DNA of 7,164 nt from an uncultured Christensenella sp. (GTDB taxonomy: Bacteria; Bacillota; Clostridia; Christensenellales; UBA1242), in contig CASFFI010000026.1 of the NCBI GenBank assembly GCA_949293925.1, positions 1 through 7,164 on the forward strand, written 5' to 3'. The notes beneath the pieces are model-generated. The model was not told where the DNA came from and did no database searches. It was given only the letters and a program-made list of their open reading frames with translations. The position numbers and the translations under genes are program-made. This document shows positions 1 through 5,914 of this stretch, in pieces (position 1 is the first letter of the stretch; each line of letters opens with the position of its first letter).

Positions 1-337
1 TATAAGACATCAACTATCACATCAAGGTATAACTTTGGAAGATTATGCTAAATATATTGGTAGAACAGTTGACGATATTATTGATGAACAAACTAAAAAT
101 GTTGAAAGACAATTAAAAGGCAGACTTGTATTAGAAAAATTAATAAGAACTGAAAAATTGGATATAACTGAAAAAGAAATTGAAAACAAAATCGCATCTT
201 TAGCAAAGGAAAGAAATATGTCAGTTGACGATTTCAAATCTCGTATGGGCGATGATGGTTTAAATAGTATCGCAAGTGAACTAATAATGTCAAAGCTTAT
301 CAAATTCTTGCACGATAATAACACAATTGTTGATTAA
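1..337 (+). CDS. tig: Trigger factor, C-terminal part (5' truncated by window)
   Basis: This is the 3' end of a gene whose open frame runs from base 2 to the TAA at 335-337, giving 111 visible residues. Trigger factor is the ribosome-bound chaperone and peptidyl-prolyl isomerase that meets nascent chains at the tunnel exit. The visible part is the C-terminal helical 'arm' region. It shows the family pattern of QLSHQGITLEDYAKYIGRT, then a basic/acidic helix with LVLEKLIRTEKLDITEKEIENKI, then a short helical tail. The N-terminal ribosome-binding and FKBP-like domains would lie upstream of the window. The TTG at 35 is an internal leucine codon, not a start. The gene sits 12 nt before clpP, in the common tig-clpP-clpX order, which supports the identification. 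The identity comes from family resemblance plus context, since no catalytic motif lies in this part. Confidence 0.9.
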   Translation, partial: IRHQLSHQGITLEDYAKYIGRTVDDIIDEQTKNVERQLKGRLVLEKLIRTEKLDITEKEIENKIASLAKERNMSVDDFKSRMGDDGLNSIASELIMSKLIKFLHDNNTIVD

Positions 338-338
338 T

Positions 339-346
339 TAGGAGGT
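339..346 (+). promoter_or_regulatory. Ribosome binding site of clpP
   Basis: TAGGAGGT is close to a full anti-Shine-Dalgarno match, centred just before the ATG at 350. It fixes the clpP start and shows that this organism uses classical Shine-Dalgarno initiation, which makes the genes lacking such a site stand out. Confidence 0.85.
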
Positions 347-349
347 ATT

Positions 350-931
350 ATGTTAATTCCTGTGGTCGTTGACCAAGTGGGTAATAATGAAAGAAGTTAT
401 GATATTTATTCAAGACTTCTTGAAGATAGAATTGTATTCTTGACTGGAGAGATTAATGACCAGGTCGCAAATACTGTTGTGGCACAGTTAATTTATCTTG
501 AAGGTAAAAATCCTGATAAAGATATATTCTTGTATATAAATTCTCCTGGTGGAAGTGTTTCGGCTGGACTTGCTATTTATGATACAATGAACTATATTAA
601 ATGCGATGTAAACACTATCTGCATAGGACTTGCGGCTTCAATGGCGGCGGTTTTATTGTCTAGTGGAACAAAGGGTAAAAGAGTTGTTCTTCCTAATGCT
701 GAAGTTATGATTCATCAACCTTTGGGTGGAACGCAAGGTCAGGCAACTGAAATCGAAATTGCTGCAAAGCACATTCAAAAAACTAGAGATAAATTAAATC
801 AAATTTTAGCAGAGAATACTGGAAAGGATAAAAAGACTATTACTAAAGACACTGATAGAGATAACTATATGACGGCTAAAGAAGCAGTCGCTTATGGCTT
901 GGCTGATAAGATTTTTGATAAAAGGAAATAA
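350..931 (+). CDS. clpP: ATP-dependent Clp protease proteolytic subunit ClpP
   Basis: The gene encodes 193 aa, the usual length for ClpP. ClpP is the serine peptidase that forms a double heptameric barrel and degrades substrates threaded in by ClpX or ClpC in the cytoplasm. The catalytic triad is visible: Ser97 in GLAASMAA, His122 in VMIHQPLGG and Asp171 in DTDRDNY. The substrate-binding/oxyanion strand with INSPGGS is at 63-69, and the handle-helix segment GQATEIEIAAKHI at 130-142. The N-terminus begins directly with LIPVVVDQ, like the mature axial loop of Firmicutes ClpP, so there is little or no propeptide. A small variation is Ala99 after the catalytic Ser-Met, where glycine is frequent (ASMGA). 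The start is set by the AGGAGGT site just upstream. The next gene, clpX, begins two bases after the stop, and the two proteins act together as ClpXP. Confidence 0.98.
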   Translation: MLIPVVVDQVGNNERSYDIYSRLLEDRIVFLTGEINDQVANTVVAQLIYLEGKNPDKDIFLYINSPGGSVSAGLAIYDTMNYIKCDVNTICIGLAASMAAVLLSSGTKGKRVVLPNAEVMIHQPLGGTQGQATEIEIAAKHIQKTRDKLNQILAENTGKDKKTITKDTDRDNYMTAKEAVAYGLADKIFDKRK

Positions 932-933
932 TA

Positions 934-2178
934 ATGGGAACTGATAAAATAGCGTGTAGTTTTTGTGGTAGACCTGCTGATGAAGAACATACACTTTTAG
1001 TAAATCCTGAGGGAAATTGTTACCTTTGTGCTGATTGTGTTGCAACTTGTGGTAAATACTTTTCAAGAGAAGCAAGTTTAAAATCTAATAATGAACTTAT
1101 TGAACTTATGAAACCTCAAGAAATCAAAGAAATGCTTGACCAATTTATAATAGGGCAAGATGAGGCTAAAAAGGTTTTAGCAGTTTCAGTTTATAATCAC
1201 TATAAAAGAGTTAATTATAACCTTGCTTCAAAAGAAGATGGTGCAGTTGAATTAGAAAAGTCGAATGTCCTTTTGATAGGACCTACTGGCAGTGGGAAAA
1301 CGCTTCTTGCAAGGACTCTTGCTAAATGCTTAAAAGTGCCTTTTGCTAGTTGTGATGCAACCACTTTGACAGAGGCTGGCTATGTCGGTGAAGATGTTGA
1401 AAATATTTTATTAAAATTGATTCAAAACGCTGATTATAATATAAAGCGTGCAGAAAAGGGCATTATTTATATTGATGAGATTGATAAAATTGCTAAAAAA
1501 TCACAAAATGTTTCAATAACTCGTGATGTTAGCGGTGAAGGTGTTCAACAGGCTTTATTAAAAATATTAGAAGGTACTATTGCTTCTGTTCCACCTCAAG
1601 GTGGTAGAAAACACCCTCAACAAGAAAATCTAAAAATAGATACAACTAACATTTTGTTTATTTGCGGTGGAGCGTTTGTAGGTCTTGACAAAATTGTGGC
1701 TGAAAGAAAATCTTCTATAGGCCTGGGTTTTGGCGCAGATGTGAGTGTTAAAAGTGAAAAAGAATCATTTAAACTAAAAGGTGTCGAACCTTATGATTTG
1801 ATTAAATTCGGTATGATACCAGAATTTACAGGGCGTATTCCTATTATGGTTAGTCTTGAACCTTTGGACTTAAATGCTTTGAAAAGAATTTTGGTTGAAC
1901 CTAAAAATGCAATTATTAAGCAGTATATTCAAATGTTTAAAATTGAAGGCATTGACTTACAATTTGATGACAGTGCAATAGAATCAGTGGCAAGTAAGGC
2001 TATTGAACTTAAAACAGGAGCGCGTGGTCTTAGAACAATTCTTGAAGATAAAATGCTAAATGTTATGTATAAATATCATTTTGATGATGGCGTAACAAAA
2101 ATTATAATTGATGGCGATTATATTAATGGCAAAAAAGAAGAACCAATAATTATAAAAGCTGAAAAAAAAGCAAGTTAA
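934..2178 (+). CDS. clpX: ATP-dependent Clp protease ATP-binding subunit ClpX
   Basis: The gene encodes 414 aa, full length for ClpX, the AAA+ unfoldase that recognises substrates, unfolds them with ATP and feeds them to ClpP. The N-terminal zinc-binding domain has CxxC pairs at Cys8/Cys11 and Cys32/Cys35. The AAA+ core shows Walker A GPTGSGKT (116-123), pore loop GYVG (149-152), Walker B IIYIDEID (177-184), the RKH loop (225-227), an arginine finger in FTGR (Arg301) and sensor 2 in TGARGLR (Arg364). The ClpP-docking loop reads SIGLGFGAD (261-269), so the usual Ile-Gly-Phe tripeptide appears as Leu-Gly-Phe. Start ATG 934 is preceded by AAAGGA (921-926) inside the end of clpP, and the gap to the clpP stop is only 2 nt, so the genes are very likely translationally coupled. 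A terminator follows directly. No lon gene follows. Confidence 0.98.
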   Translation: MGTDKIACSFCGRPADEEHTLLVNPEGNCYLCADCVATCGKYFSREASLKSNNELIELMKPQEIKEMLDQFIIGQDEAKKVLAVSVYNHYKRVNYNLASKEDGAVELEKSNVLLIGPTGSGKTLLARTLAKCLKVPFASCDATTLTEAGYVGEDVENILLKLIQNADYNIKRAEKGIIYIDEIDKIAKKSQNVSITRDVSGEGVQQALLKILEGTIASVPPQGGRKHPQQENLKIDTTNILFICGGAFVGLDKIVAERKSSIGLGFGADVSVKSEKESFKLKGVEPYDLIKFGMIPEFTGRIPIMVSLEPLDLNALKRILVEPKNAIIKQYIQMFKIEGIDLQFDDSAIESVASKAIELKTGARGLRTILEDKMLNVMYKYHFDDGVTKIIIDGDYINGKKEEPIIIKAEKKAS

Positions 2179-2201
2179 ACTAGCGTGTGCTAGTTTTTTT
2201 T
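2177..2201 (+). terminator. Rho-independent terminator of the tig-clpP-clpX operon
   Basis: AAACTAGC (2177-2184) pairs perfectly with GCTAGTTT (2189-2196) around a GTGT loop. An uninterrupted run of eight T (2194-2201) overlaps the end of the stem. The hairpin overlaps the last bases of the clpX stop codon, so transcription ends immediately after clpX. Confidence 0.9.
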
Positions 2202-2249
2202 AATATATTTTGAAGTTAAAAAATAAATTAAAATATTTTTAATTAAAAC

Positions 2250-2310
2250 TTCTTTTTGATTTATATTTTTAATTACAAATGTTTCTTTTTAATTTATATT
2301 TTTAATTACA
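2250..2310. repeat. Two-copy tandem repeat, 28-nt core at 33-nt period
   Basis: The 28 bases at 2250-2277 recur at 2283-2310 with one mismatch (G2258 against A2291). Each core runs from TTCTTTTT to TTTTTAATTACA. The 5-nt gap gives a 33-nt period. This is direct duplication in an AT-rich spacer, with no gene inside. Confidence 0.8.
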
Positions 2311-2359
2311 CAAATTTTTAAATTTTTAAAAAGTTATACAATATATTTCATTTTATTTT

Positions 2360-2415
2360 AAACTAGTTATATTTTATTTTCTTTATTATGATATAAACTA
2401 GTTATATTTTATTTT
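2360..2415. repeat. Two-copy tandem repeat carrying the palindrome AACTAGTT, 35-nt period
   Basis: A 21-nt sequence beginning AAACTAGTTATATTTT occurs identically at 2360-2380 and 2395-2415, so the period is 35 nt. Each copy carries the perfect 8-bp palindrome AACTAGTT (2361-2368 and 2396-2403). The remainder of each unit is only partly similar. It could be simple slippage or a pair of protein-binding sites. Confidence 0.8.
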
Positions 2416-2540
2416 TTAATAATGATTAAAGTTGTAATTTTTAATTTATACTATGCAGAAAAGTTAAATTTGTTTTGTTTAGTTTATTCTAATTAAAATA
2501 GAATTAATGATTTAGTTTTAACTTGGAAATATATTATTTG

Positions 2541-2553
2541 TAATTGACAATTA
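2541..2553. promoter_or_regulatory. Operator-like palindrome overlapping the -35 box
   Basis: TAATTG-A-CAATTA is a perfect inverted repeat of 6-nt arms around one base. It covers the -35 TTGACA of the promoter upstream of the Smr-like gene, a typical place for a repressor site. Short A/T-rich palindromes also arise by chance in such DNA, so regulation is only a suggestion. Confidence 0.35.
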
Positions 2554-2572
2554 AATTTTTGTTTGACATAAT
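2544..2572 (+). promoter_or_regulatory. Sigma-A-type promoter of the Smr-like gene
   Basis: A perfect -35 TTGACA (2544-2549) is followed after 17 nt by CATAAT (2567-2572), one base off the -10 consensus. The predicted transcription start, 6-8 nt downstream, falls at about 2578-2580, on the ATG of the following gene. A second TTGACA at 2563-2568 overlaps the -10 and has no good -10 of its own. Confidence 0.75.
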
Positions 2573-2578
2573 TTACGT

Positions 2579-2920
2579 ATGGCATATATTGAAATAAATG
2601 TAAAGTCTGAAGGTCAAACTGTTTTAGAAGCATTGGCTCTTGTGCAAATTGAAATAGAGCGATGTAAAAACACGCACATATCAGCAATTAAAGTTATTCA
2701 CGGTTATGGTAGTCATGGAGTGGGCGGTGCAATAAAAAAAGAATTACATTTTATGCTAAAAAATTTTAAATCAAAAAAAATTATAAAAGATTTTGTGCCT
2801 GGTGAAAAATGGACTGATTTAAATGAAAACAGAAATAAAATTATCAAAGTATGTCCTGATTTACTTGCTGACTATGAGCTTTTTAATTTAAATTATGGAG
2901 TAACAATTATTTTATTATAA
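2579..2920 (+). CDS. Small stand-alone Smr-like domain protein, apparently leaderless
   Basis: The gene encodes 113 aa. The central segment VIHGYGSHGVGGAIKKEL (39-56) matches the glycine-rich HGxGxG core of Smr domains, the nucleic-acid-binding/endonuclease-like domain found at the end of MutS2 and in SmrA/SmrB. A C-terminal hydrophobic strand GVTIILL (107-113) closes the fold. The DLHG motif near the N-terminus of nuclease-active Smr proteins is not seen; the matching position reads roughly EINVKSEGQTVLEAL. Cleavage activity is therefore doubtful, and nucleic-acid binding is the safer guess. The start at 2579 is supported because the domain begins within the first residues. There is no Shine-Dalgarno site, and the promoter places the mRNA 5' end at the ATG. 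The gene is monocistronic, with AT-rich spacers on both sides and no clear terminator. Family call is likely; role unknown. Confidence 0.8.
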   Translation: MAYIEINVKSEGQTVLEALALVQIEIERCKNTHISAIKVIHGYGSHGVGGAIKKELHFMLKNFKSKKIIKDFVPGEKWTDLNENRNKIIKVCPDLLADYELFNLNYGVTIILL

Positions 2921-2956
2921 TATTTTAATTGTAATGTTTTAATTTTAAAGTTTTAA

Positions 2957-3015
2957 ATTTAATTATATTATATTTAATTACATTGCATTTAGTTATTTAT
3001 ATTTAATTATATTGT
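2957..3015. repeat. Four-copy tandem repeat of about 15 nt
   Basis: Units start at 2957, 2972, 2987 and 3001: ATTTAATTATATTAT, ATTTAATTACATTGC, ATTTAGTTATTTAT and ATTTAATTATATTGT. Spacing is 15, 15 and 14 nt with a few substitutions, so this is a degenerate minisatellite. It lies in the roughly 295-nt spacer between the Smr-like gene and the large membrane protein gene. Apart from it and the -10 box at 3182, I see nothing functional in that spacer. Confidence 0.75.
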
Positions 3016-3181
3016 TTAACTGTAAATATATTTAATAAAAATCATCTAATAATATTTTTGTTTTTTTAATCTTTATTTTTAGATTGTTTTATATTTAAAT
3101 TTTATAAAATGAATAGTTTGTCGATTATATTAATTTTGTAAATATTTTAATGATTTAGTTTTTATTATTTAATTTTTTTTG

Positions 3182-3187
3182 TATAAT
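3182..3187 (+). promoter_or_regulatory. Probable -10 box of the repeat membrane protein gene
   Basis: TATAAT is a perfect -10 match 28 nt before the ATG at 3216. It implies a 5' leader of about 22 nt containing the GGGGGAA ribosome site. The matching -35 region at 3159-3164 is T-rich and poor, and perfect -10 matches are common in such AT-rich DNA. Confidence 0.5.
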
Positions 3188-3205
3188 AAATATATATACT
3201 ATTTT

Positions 3206-3212
3206 GGGGGAA
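3206..3212 (+). promoter_or_regulatory. Ribosome binding site that sets the start at 3216
   Basis: GGGGGAA lies five bases (from its last G) before ATG 3216. It decides against the in-frame TTG at 3204, whose third base falls inside this G run and which has no site of its own. GGGGG instead of GGAGG would pair with the anti-Shine-Dalgarno through a G-U wobble. Confidence 0.7.
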
Positions 3213-3215
3213 TTT

Positions 3216-5378
3216 ATGTCAATTAAAAGTAAAGGCTTTGGATTTAGTTCTTTGATTTATACTATTCTTTTCTTGCTTCCTATTGCTACAGGTATTTGCC
3301 TTTATTTGTTTTTACCATATTCTATTTTAATTAATGTTTGTGTGGCAATTGGTTCTTTTATATTATTACTTTTTCTTGCTACTTTACTTGTTTTTATTTT
3401 TTCTAAACAGCGTTTATTTAGGTCTTTTGCAACTTTTACTTTGGGTATTTATTTGGGTGCTATTTTGGTTCTTTGCGGTTTAACCGGTATAGGCTTTTGG
3501 GCATACAACGATTTATCTATTAGTAAAATTGAAGAACTTACAGGGAATGATTTTAATTTAGACAATGAAACTTTAAATAATTATACTTTGGCTCAATACA
3601 TAAATATAGTTGGCAAACTTGCATCAAATGATACTTATTCTATAAATGATTTAGAAAATGATTTGGCTATCAAATTCCCTGATGCTATTTATGATATAGA
3701 TATTACTAAATTAAAATCTGTTCCTATTAGTGAAATCAAAAATAATTTTAAATCTGTAATTTTAGAAAATATAACTGTAGATTCATTAAAAGGTGTAGCA
3801 AATGATTATCTTGGCGGTGAAGTTGTTGATATTCTAAACAAATTGCCAGATGGTATTCCTTTATCAGGACTTGCTGATGCAATGTTTGACTTAACTTTGG
3901 CAGATGTTATGAATTATACAATTATTTACAGTGTTGATAATGCAAATAAAATTGATCACTTAGAAGATAAAAATGGACAGGTTGTTGATGATAAAATTAT
4001 AACAGCTATTGCTGACCTTACAATTAAACAAGTTATGGGAAAAGATGAAAATCTCTCACTTGACGATAAAGTTTACTCTTTGCAACTTAAAGATTTAATT
4101 GATGTACAAGAAGGAACTTTAATTGAAAAAATTGCAGATTATACAATTGATGAACTTGCGCAAGGAAGTTTTGAAGATGAATTAACTTTAGGTGAAATTT
4201 TGGGATTATACTACAATGAAATTGATGGGGTTTGGTATGAAAATTATGATGGCTTAAATTATACTAACCCTGCTGAAACCAAGATTGAAAGTTTATTAAG
4301 TCTTACAATATCAAATTTGAATACAGAAGAAATTGACAGCACAATCAGTTCTTTAAAATTAAGTGATGTTATTGATATTCAATCTAATAGTTCTAATCTC
4401 TTGCAAAGATTAAAAGATGTTACCATTTCAAATTTATCTAGTGAAATAGACAATCTAAAGTTGGGTGAAGTTTTGGGGCTATTTAAAGATGAGCAGACAG
4501 AAATTTGGTACACAGACAGCAATTTAACTATTGAAGCAGATGGTATGATATCAAAGTTTGCAAATCTTACAGTTAGTGATTTAAATGAATCTTCTATTAA
4601 AAACACTATTGATGGATTACTTCTAAAAGATGTAATCGACATTGATAATTTAAACGATTCACCTATATTATCCGCTTTAAAAGATACAACTATTAGTCAA
4701 CTATCAACTAAAATCAATGATTTAAAATTAGGCGATGCATTGGGTTTATATTATAGTGATGGATTAGGTGCTTATGAAATTGGTTGGTATGAAGATGCAG
4801 AGTATTCTATTAAAGCAACTAACCTTATGAATAATCTTGCAAACCTAAAGGTAAACGAAATTGATAATGATTCTTTAACACTTATTATAAACGATTTAAC
4901 ATTAAGAGATGTTTTATCTAGTGATAATTTACAAAACTCAAGTGTACTTAATGCTTTAAAAGATGTAAAAATATCAGAGTTGGGAAATTCAATTGATAAG
5001 ATGAAACTAGGCGAAATGCTAGGACTATATTATGATGTAACTACTGACTATTGGTATGAAGATGCAAGTTTTTTAACAGAAGTTAGTGCAGTTATAAATG
5101 GGTTATCAAATTTAACTTTGGCTACAATTAATAATGATTCTATTATGAATGTTGTTAATAATTTAACCATTGAAGACGTGTTCGGCACTCAAACAACAGG
5201 TATTTTGAAAAATTATAACAATAATTTAGTAAGTGAAATTCCAACTCTTGTTGATGTTTCAAATAAAACTTTTAACGAATTATATGATTTAGGAATAATT
5301 CAAGAAATACCTAATGGATTTGGAGATAAAACTCTTGATGAATTTATCAACGAATATAATAAAATTCCTCAAAGTTAA
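3216..5378 (+). CDS. Three-TM membrane protein with a large repeat ectodomain, function unknown
   Basis: The gene encodes 720 aa from ATG 3216. I do not recognise a named family. The N-terminus has three hydrophobic segments at about 11-33, 36-62 and 71-97. Lysines before the first and KQRLFR (64-69) between the second and third fit the positive-inside rule, so the rest (about 98-720) should lie outside the membrane. That ectodomain is rich in Asp, Asn, Leu, Ile and Thr, has no cysteine, and consists of repeats. Four units begin at residues 289, 380, 468 and 561, with a partial fifth at 650 and a degenerate one from 226. Each full unit contains a LKLGEVLGLYY-like stretch followed by Trp-Tyr (340, 431, 524, 613). 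No LPXTG motif, catalytic signature or signal-peptidase site is seen. It ends at a terminator, so it is probably monocistronic. An adhesive, scaffold or cell-envelope role is a guess from architecture only. Confidence 0.85.
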   Translation: MSIKSKGFGFSSLIYTILFLLPIATGICLYLFLPYSILINVCVAIGSFILLLFLATLLVFIFSKQRLFRSFATFTLGIYLGAILVLCGLTGIGFWAYNDLSISKIEELTGNDFNLDNETLNNYTLAQYINIVGKLASNDTYSINDLENDLAIKFPDAIYDIDITKLKSVPISEIKNNFKSVILENITVDSLKGVANDYLGGEVVDILNKLPDGIPLSGLADAMFDLTLADVMNYTIIYSVDNANKIDHLEDKNGQVVDDKIITAIADLTIKQVMGKDENLSLDDKVYSLQLKDLIDVQEGTLIEKIADYTIDELAQGSFEDELTLGEILGLYYNEIDGVWYENYDGLNYTNPAETKIESLLSLTISNLNTEEIDSTISSLKLSDVIDIQSNSSNLLQRLKDVTISNLSSEIDNLKLGEVLGLFKDEQTEIWYTDSNLTIEADGMISKFANLTVSDLNESSIKNTIDGLLLKDVIDIDNLNDSPILSALKDTTISQLSTKINDLKLGDALGLYYSDGLGAYEIGWYEDAEYSIKATNLMNNLANLKVNEIDNDSLTLIINDLTLRDVLSSDNLQNSSVLNALKDVKISELGNSIDKMKLGEMLGLYYDVTTDYWYEDASFLTEVSAVINGLSNLTLATINNDSIMNVVNNLTIEDVFGTQTTGILKNYNNNLVSEIPTLVDVSNKTFNELYDLGIIQEIPNGFGDKTLDEFINEYNKIPQS
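4080..5162 (+). repeat. Four protein-level repeats of about 90 residues in the ectodomain
   Basis: Repeat units cover nt 4080-4352 (91 aa), 4353-4616 (88 aa), 4617-4895 (93 aa) and 4896-5162 (89 aa). Each starts with a LxLxDVID-like motif, then a KDxTISxL motif, then LKLGExLGLYY, a variable loop of 6-12 residues, WYED or similar, and a NLTVxxL motif. The units are clearly homologous as protein but well diverged as DNA, which indicates old duplication kept by selection rather than recent slippage. Confidence 0.85.
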
Positions 5379-5400
5379 TTTGTTTATCATATACATATAT

Positions 5401-5426
5401 AAGTATGGGATTTTCCCATATTTTTT
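5401..5426 (+). terminator. Rho-independent terminator after the repeat membrane protein gene
   Basis: TATGGGA (5404-5410) pairs with TCCCATA (5414-5420) around a TTT loop. The stem can extend three more pairs with one G-U, and six T (5421-5426) follow. It separates the large gene from the three-gene operon downstream. Confidence 0.85.
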
Positions 5427-5452
5427 ATTATTCGACAAAATTTATAAAAATA

Positions 5453-5480
5453 TTGACTTTATTTTTTATTGTGATAAAAT
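5453..5480 (+). promoter_or_regulatory. Promoter of the three-gene operon, extended -10
   Basis: TTGACT (5453-5458), a 16-nt spacer and TAAAAT (5475-5480), with TG at 5472-5473 giving an extended -10 (TGATAAAAT). Transcription should start near 5487, very close to the ribosome site GAGGT at 5487-5491, so the leader would be only about 9 nt. The TTTTAT-TGTG-ATAAAA inverted repeat (5464-5479) overlaps the -10 but may be chance. Confidence 0.7.
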
Positions 5481-5495
5481 ATCTTTGAGGTAAAA

Positions 5496-5894
5496 ATGCA
5501 TAATAATATTCTGATTATTAATCTTTTAAAAGGAATAAATAGAAGAAAACAATTTAAAAATTCAGGCACAATTAGACAAAAAATTCATCAACCTAGAAGA
5601 TATTATAATAAATTAAGTGAATTGCTAATTGTCTTTTTAGATTATTTCAATAGTCTGGAATATTACTATCAAGAATTATTAACTCTAAAACAAGATTTTC
5701 GAGATGCTATTCAATATGCTATTGCCAAATGGATAAGTTGCTATAATGAATTAGATTGTCTAGAATTATATAATTTAGAACCTTCAGATATAAAGTTTTT
5801 AAAAGAAAAAATTAATATGGCATCGAATTTAATTGACAATGCGCAAAAAATTATAGATAAAATAAAAGAAAAAGATTGTATAATGAAACAATGA
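5496..5894 (+). CDS. Uncharacterised small helical protein, first gene of a three-gene operon
   Basis: The gene encodes 132 aa and I do not recognise a family. The first 40 residues are strongly basic (INRRKQFKNSG, IRQKIHQPRRYYNK), suggesting contact with nucleic acid or membrane phospholipid. A tyrosine- and leucine-rich stretch follows (LSELLIVFLDYFNSLEYYYQELL, about 41-63), too polar for a clear membrane helix, then amphipathic helices with a charged tail (IIDKIKEKD). Two cysteines lie close together in SCYNELDCLEL (about 86-96). The start at 5496 is supported by GAGGT (5487-5491) five bases upstream and by the promoter. The stop TGA at 5892-5894 is immediately followed by TAA. The next gene starts 20 nt later with its own ribosome site, so the two are cotranscribed. 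Presence of a promoter, ribosome site and operon partners makes it a likely real gene. Confidence 0.75.
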   Translation: MHNNILIINLLKGINRRKQFKNSGTIRQKIHQPRRYYNKLSELLIVFLDYFNSLEYYYQELLTLKQDFRDAIQYAIAKWISCYNELDCLELYNLEPSDIKFLKEKINMASNLIDNAQKIIDKIKEKDCIMKQ

Positions 5895-5904
5895 TAAAAT
5901 TAAT

Positions 5905-5910
5905 AGGAGA
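5905..5910 (+). promoter_or_regulatory. Ribosome binding site that sets the start at 5915
   Basis: AGGAGA lies four bases before ATG 5915. It favours that start over the in-frame ATG at 5891, which overlaps the TGA of the preceding gene as ATGA but lacks an upstream purine-rich site, and over the in-frame TTG at 5876. Confidence 0.7.
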
Positions 5911-5914
5911 AATT

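Larger units (their letters stand above)
2202..2543. other. AT-rich non-coding spacer between clpX and the Smr-like gene
   Basis: About 340 bases of almost pure A/T with stops in all frames and no ribosome binding site followed by a usable ORF. It contains two separate short tandem duplications (listed separately) and no convincing hairpin/T-tract on either strand. The 64-codon reverse-strand frame that enters this area from the Smr-like gene is a shadow of that gene. Confidence 0.7.

Noticed and set aside
35..337. Independent 100-aa gene starting at TTG 35
   Set aside because: The frame stays open to the window edge and the upstream residues match trigger factor, so this is the gene's 3' end.
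2250..2415. CRISPR-like array suggested by 28- and 21-nt repeats spaced 33-35 nt apart
   Set aside because: There are only two copies of each, the repeats differ from one another, the gaps are 5 and 14 nt rather than spacer-sized unique sequence, and no cas genes are near.
3204..3215. TTG start giving a 724-aa version of the membrane protein
   Set aside because: The TTG overlaps the GGGGGAA ribosome site, which is correctly spaced for the ATG at 3216.
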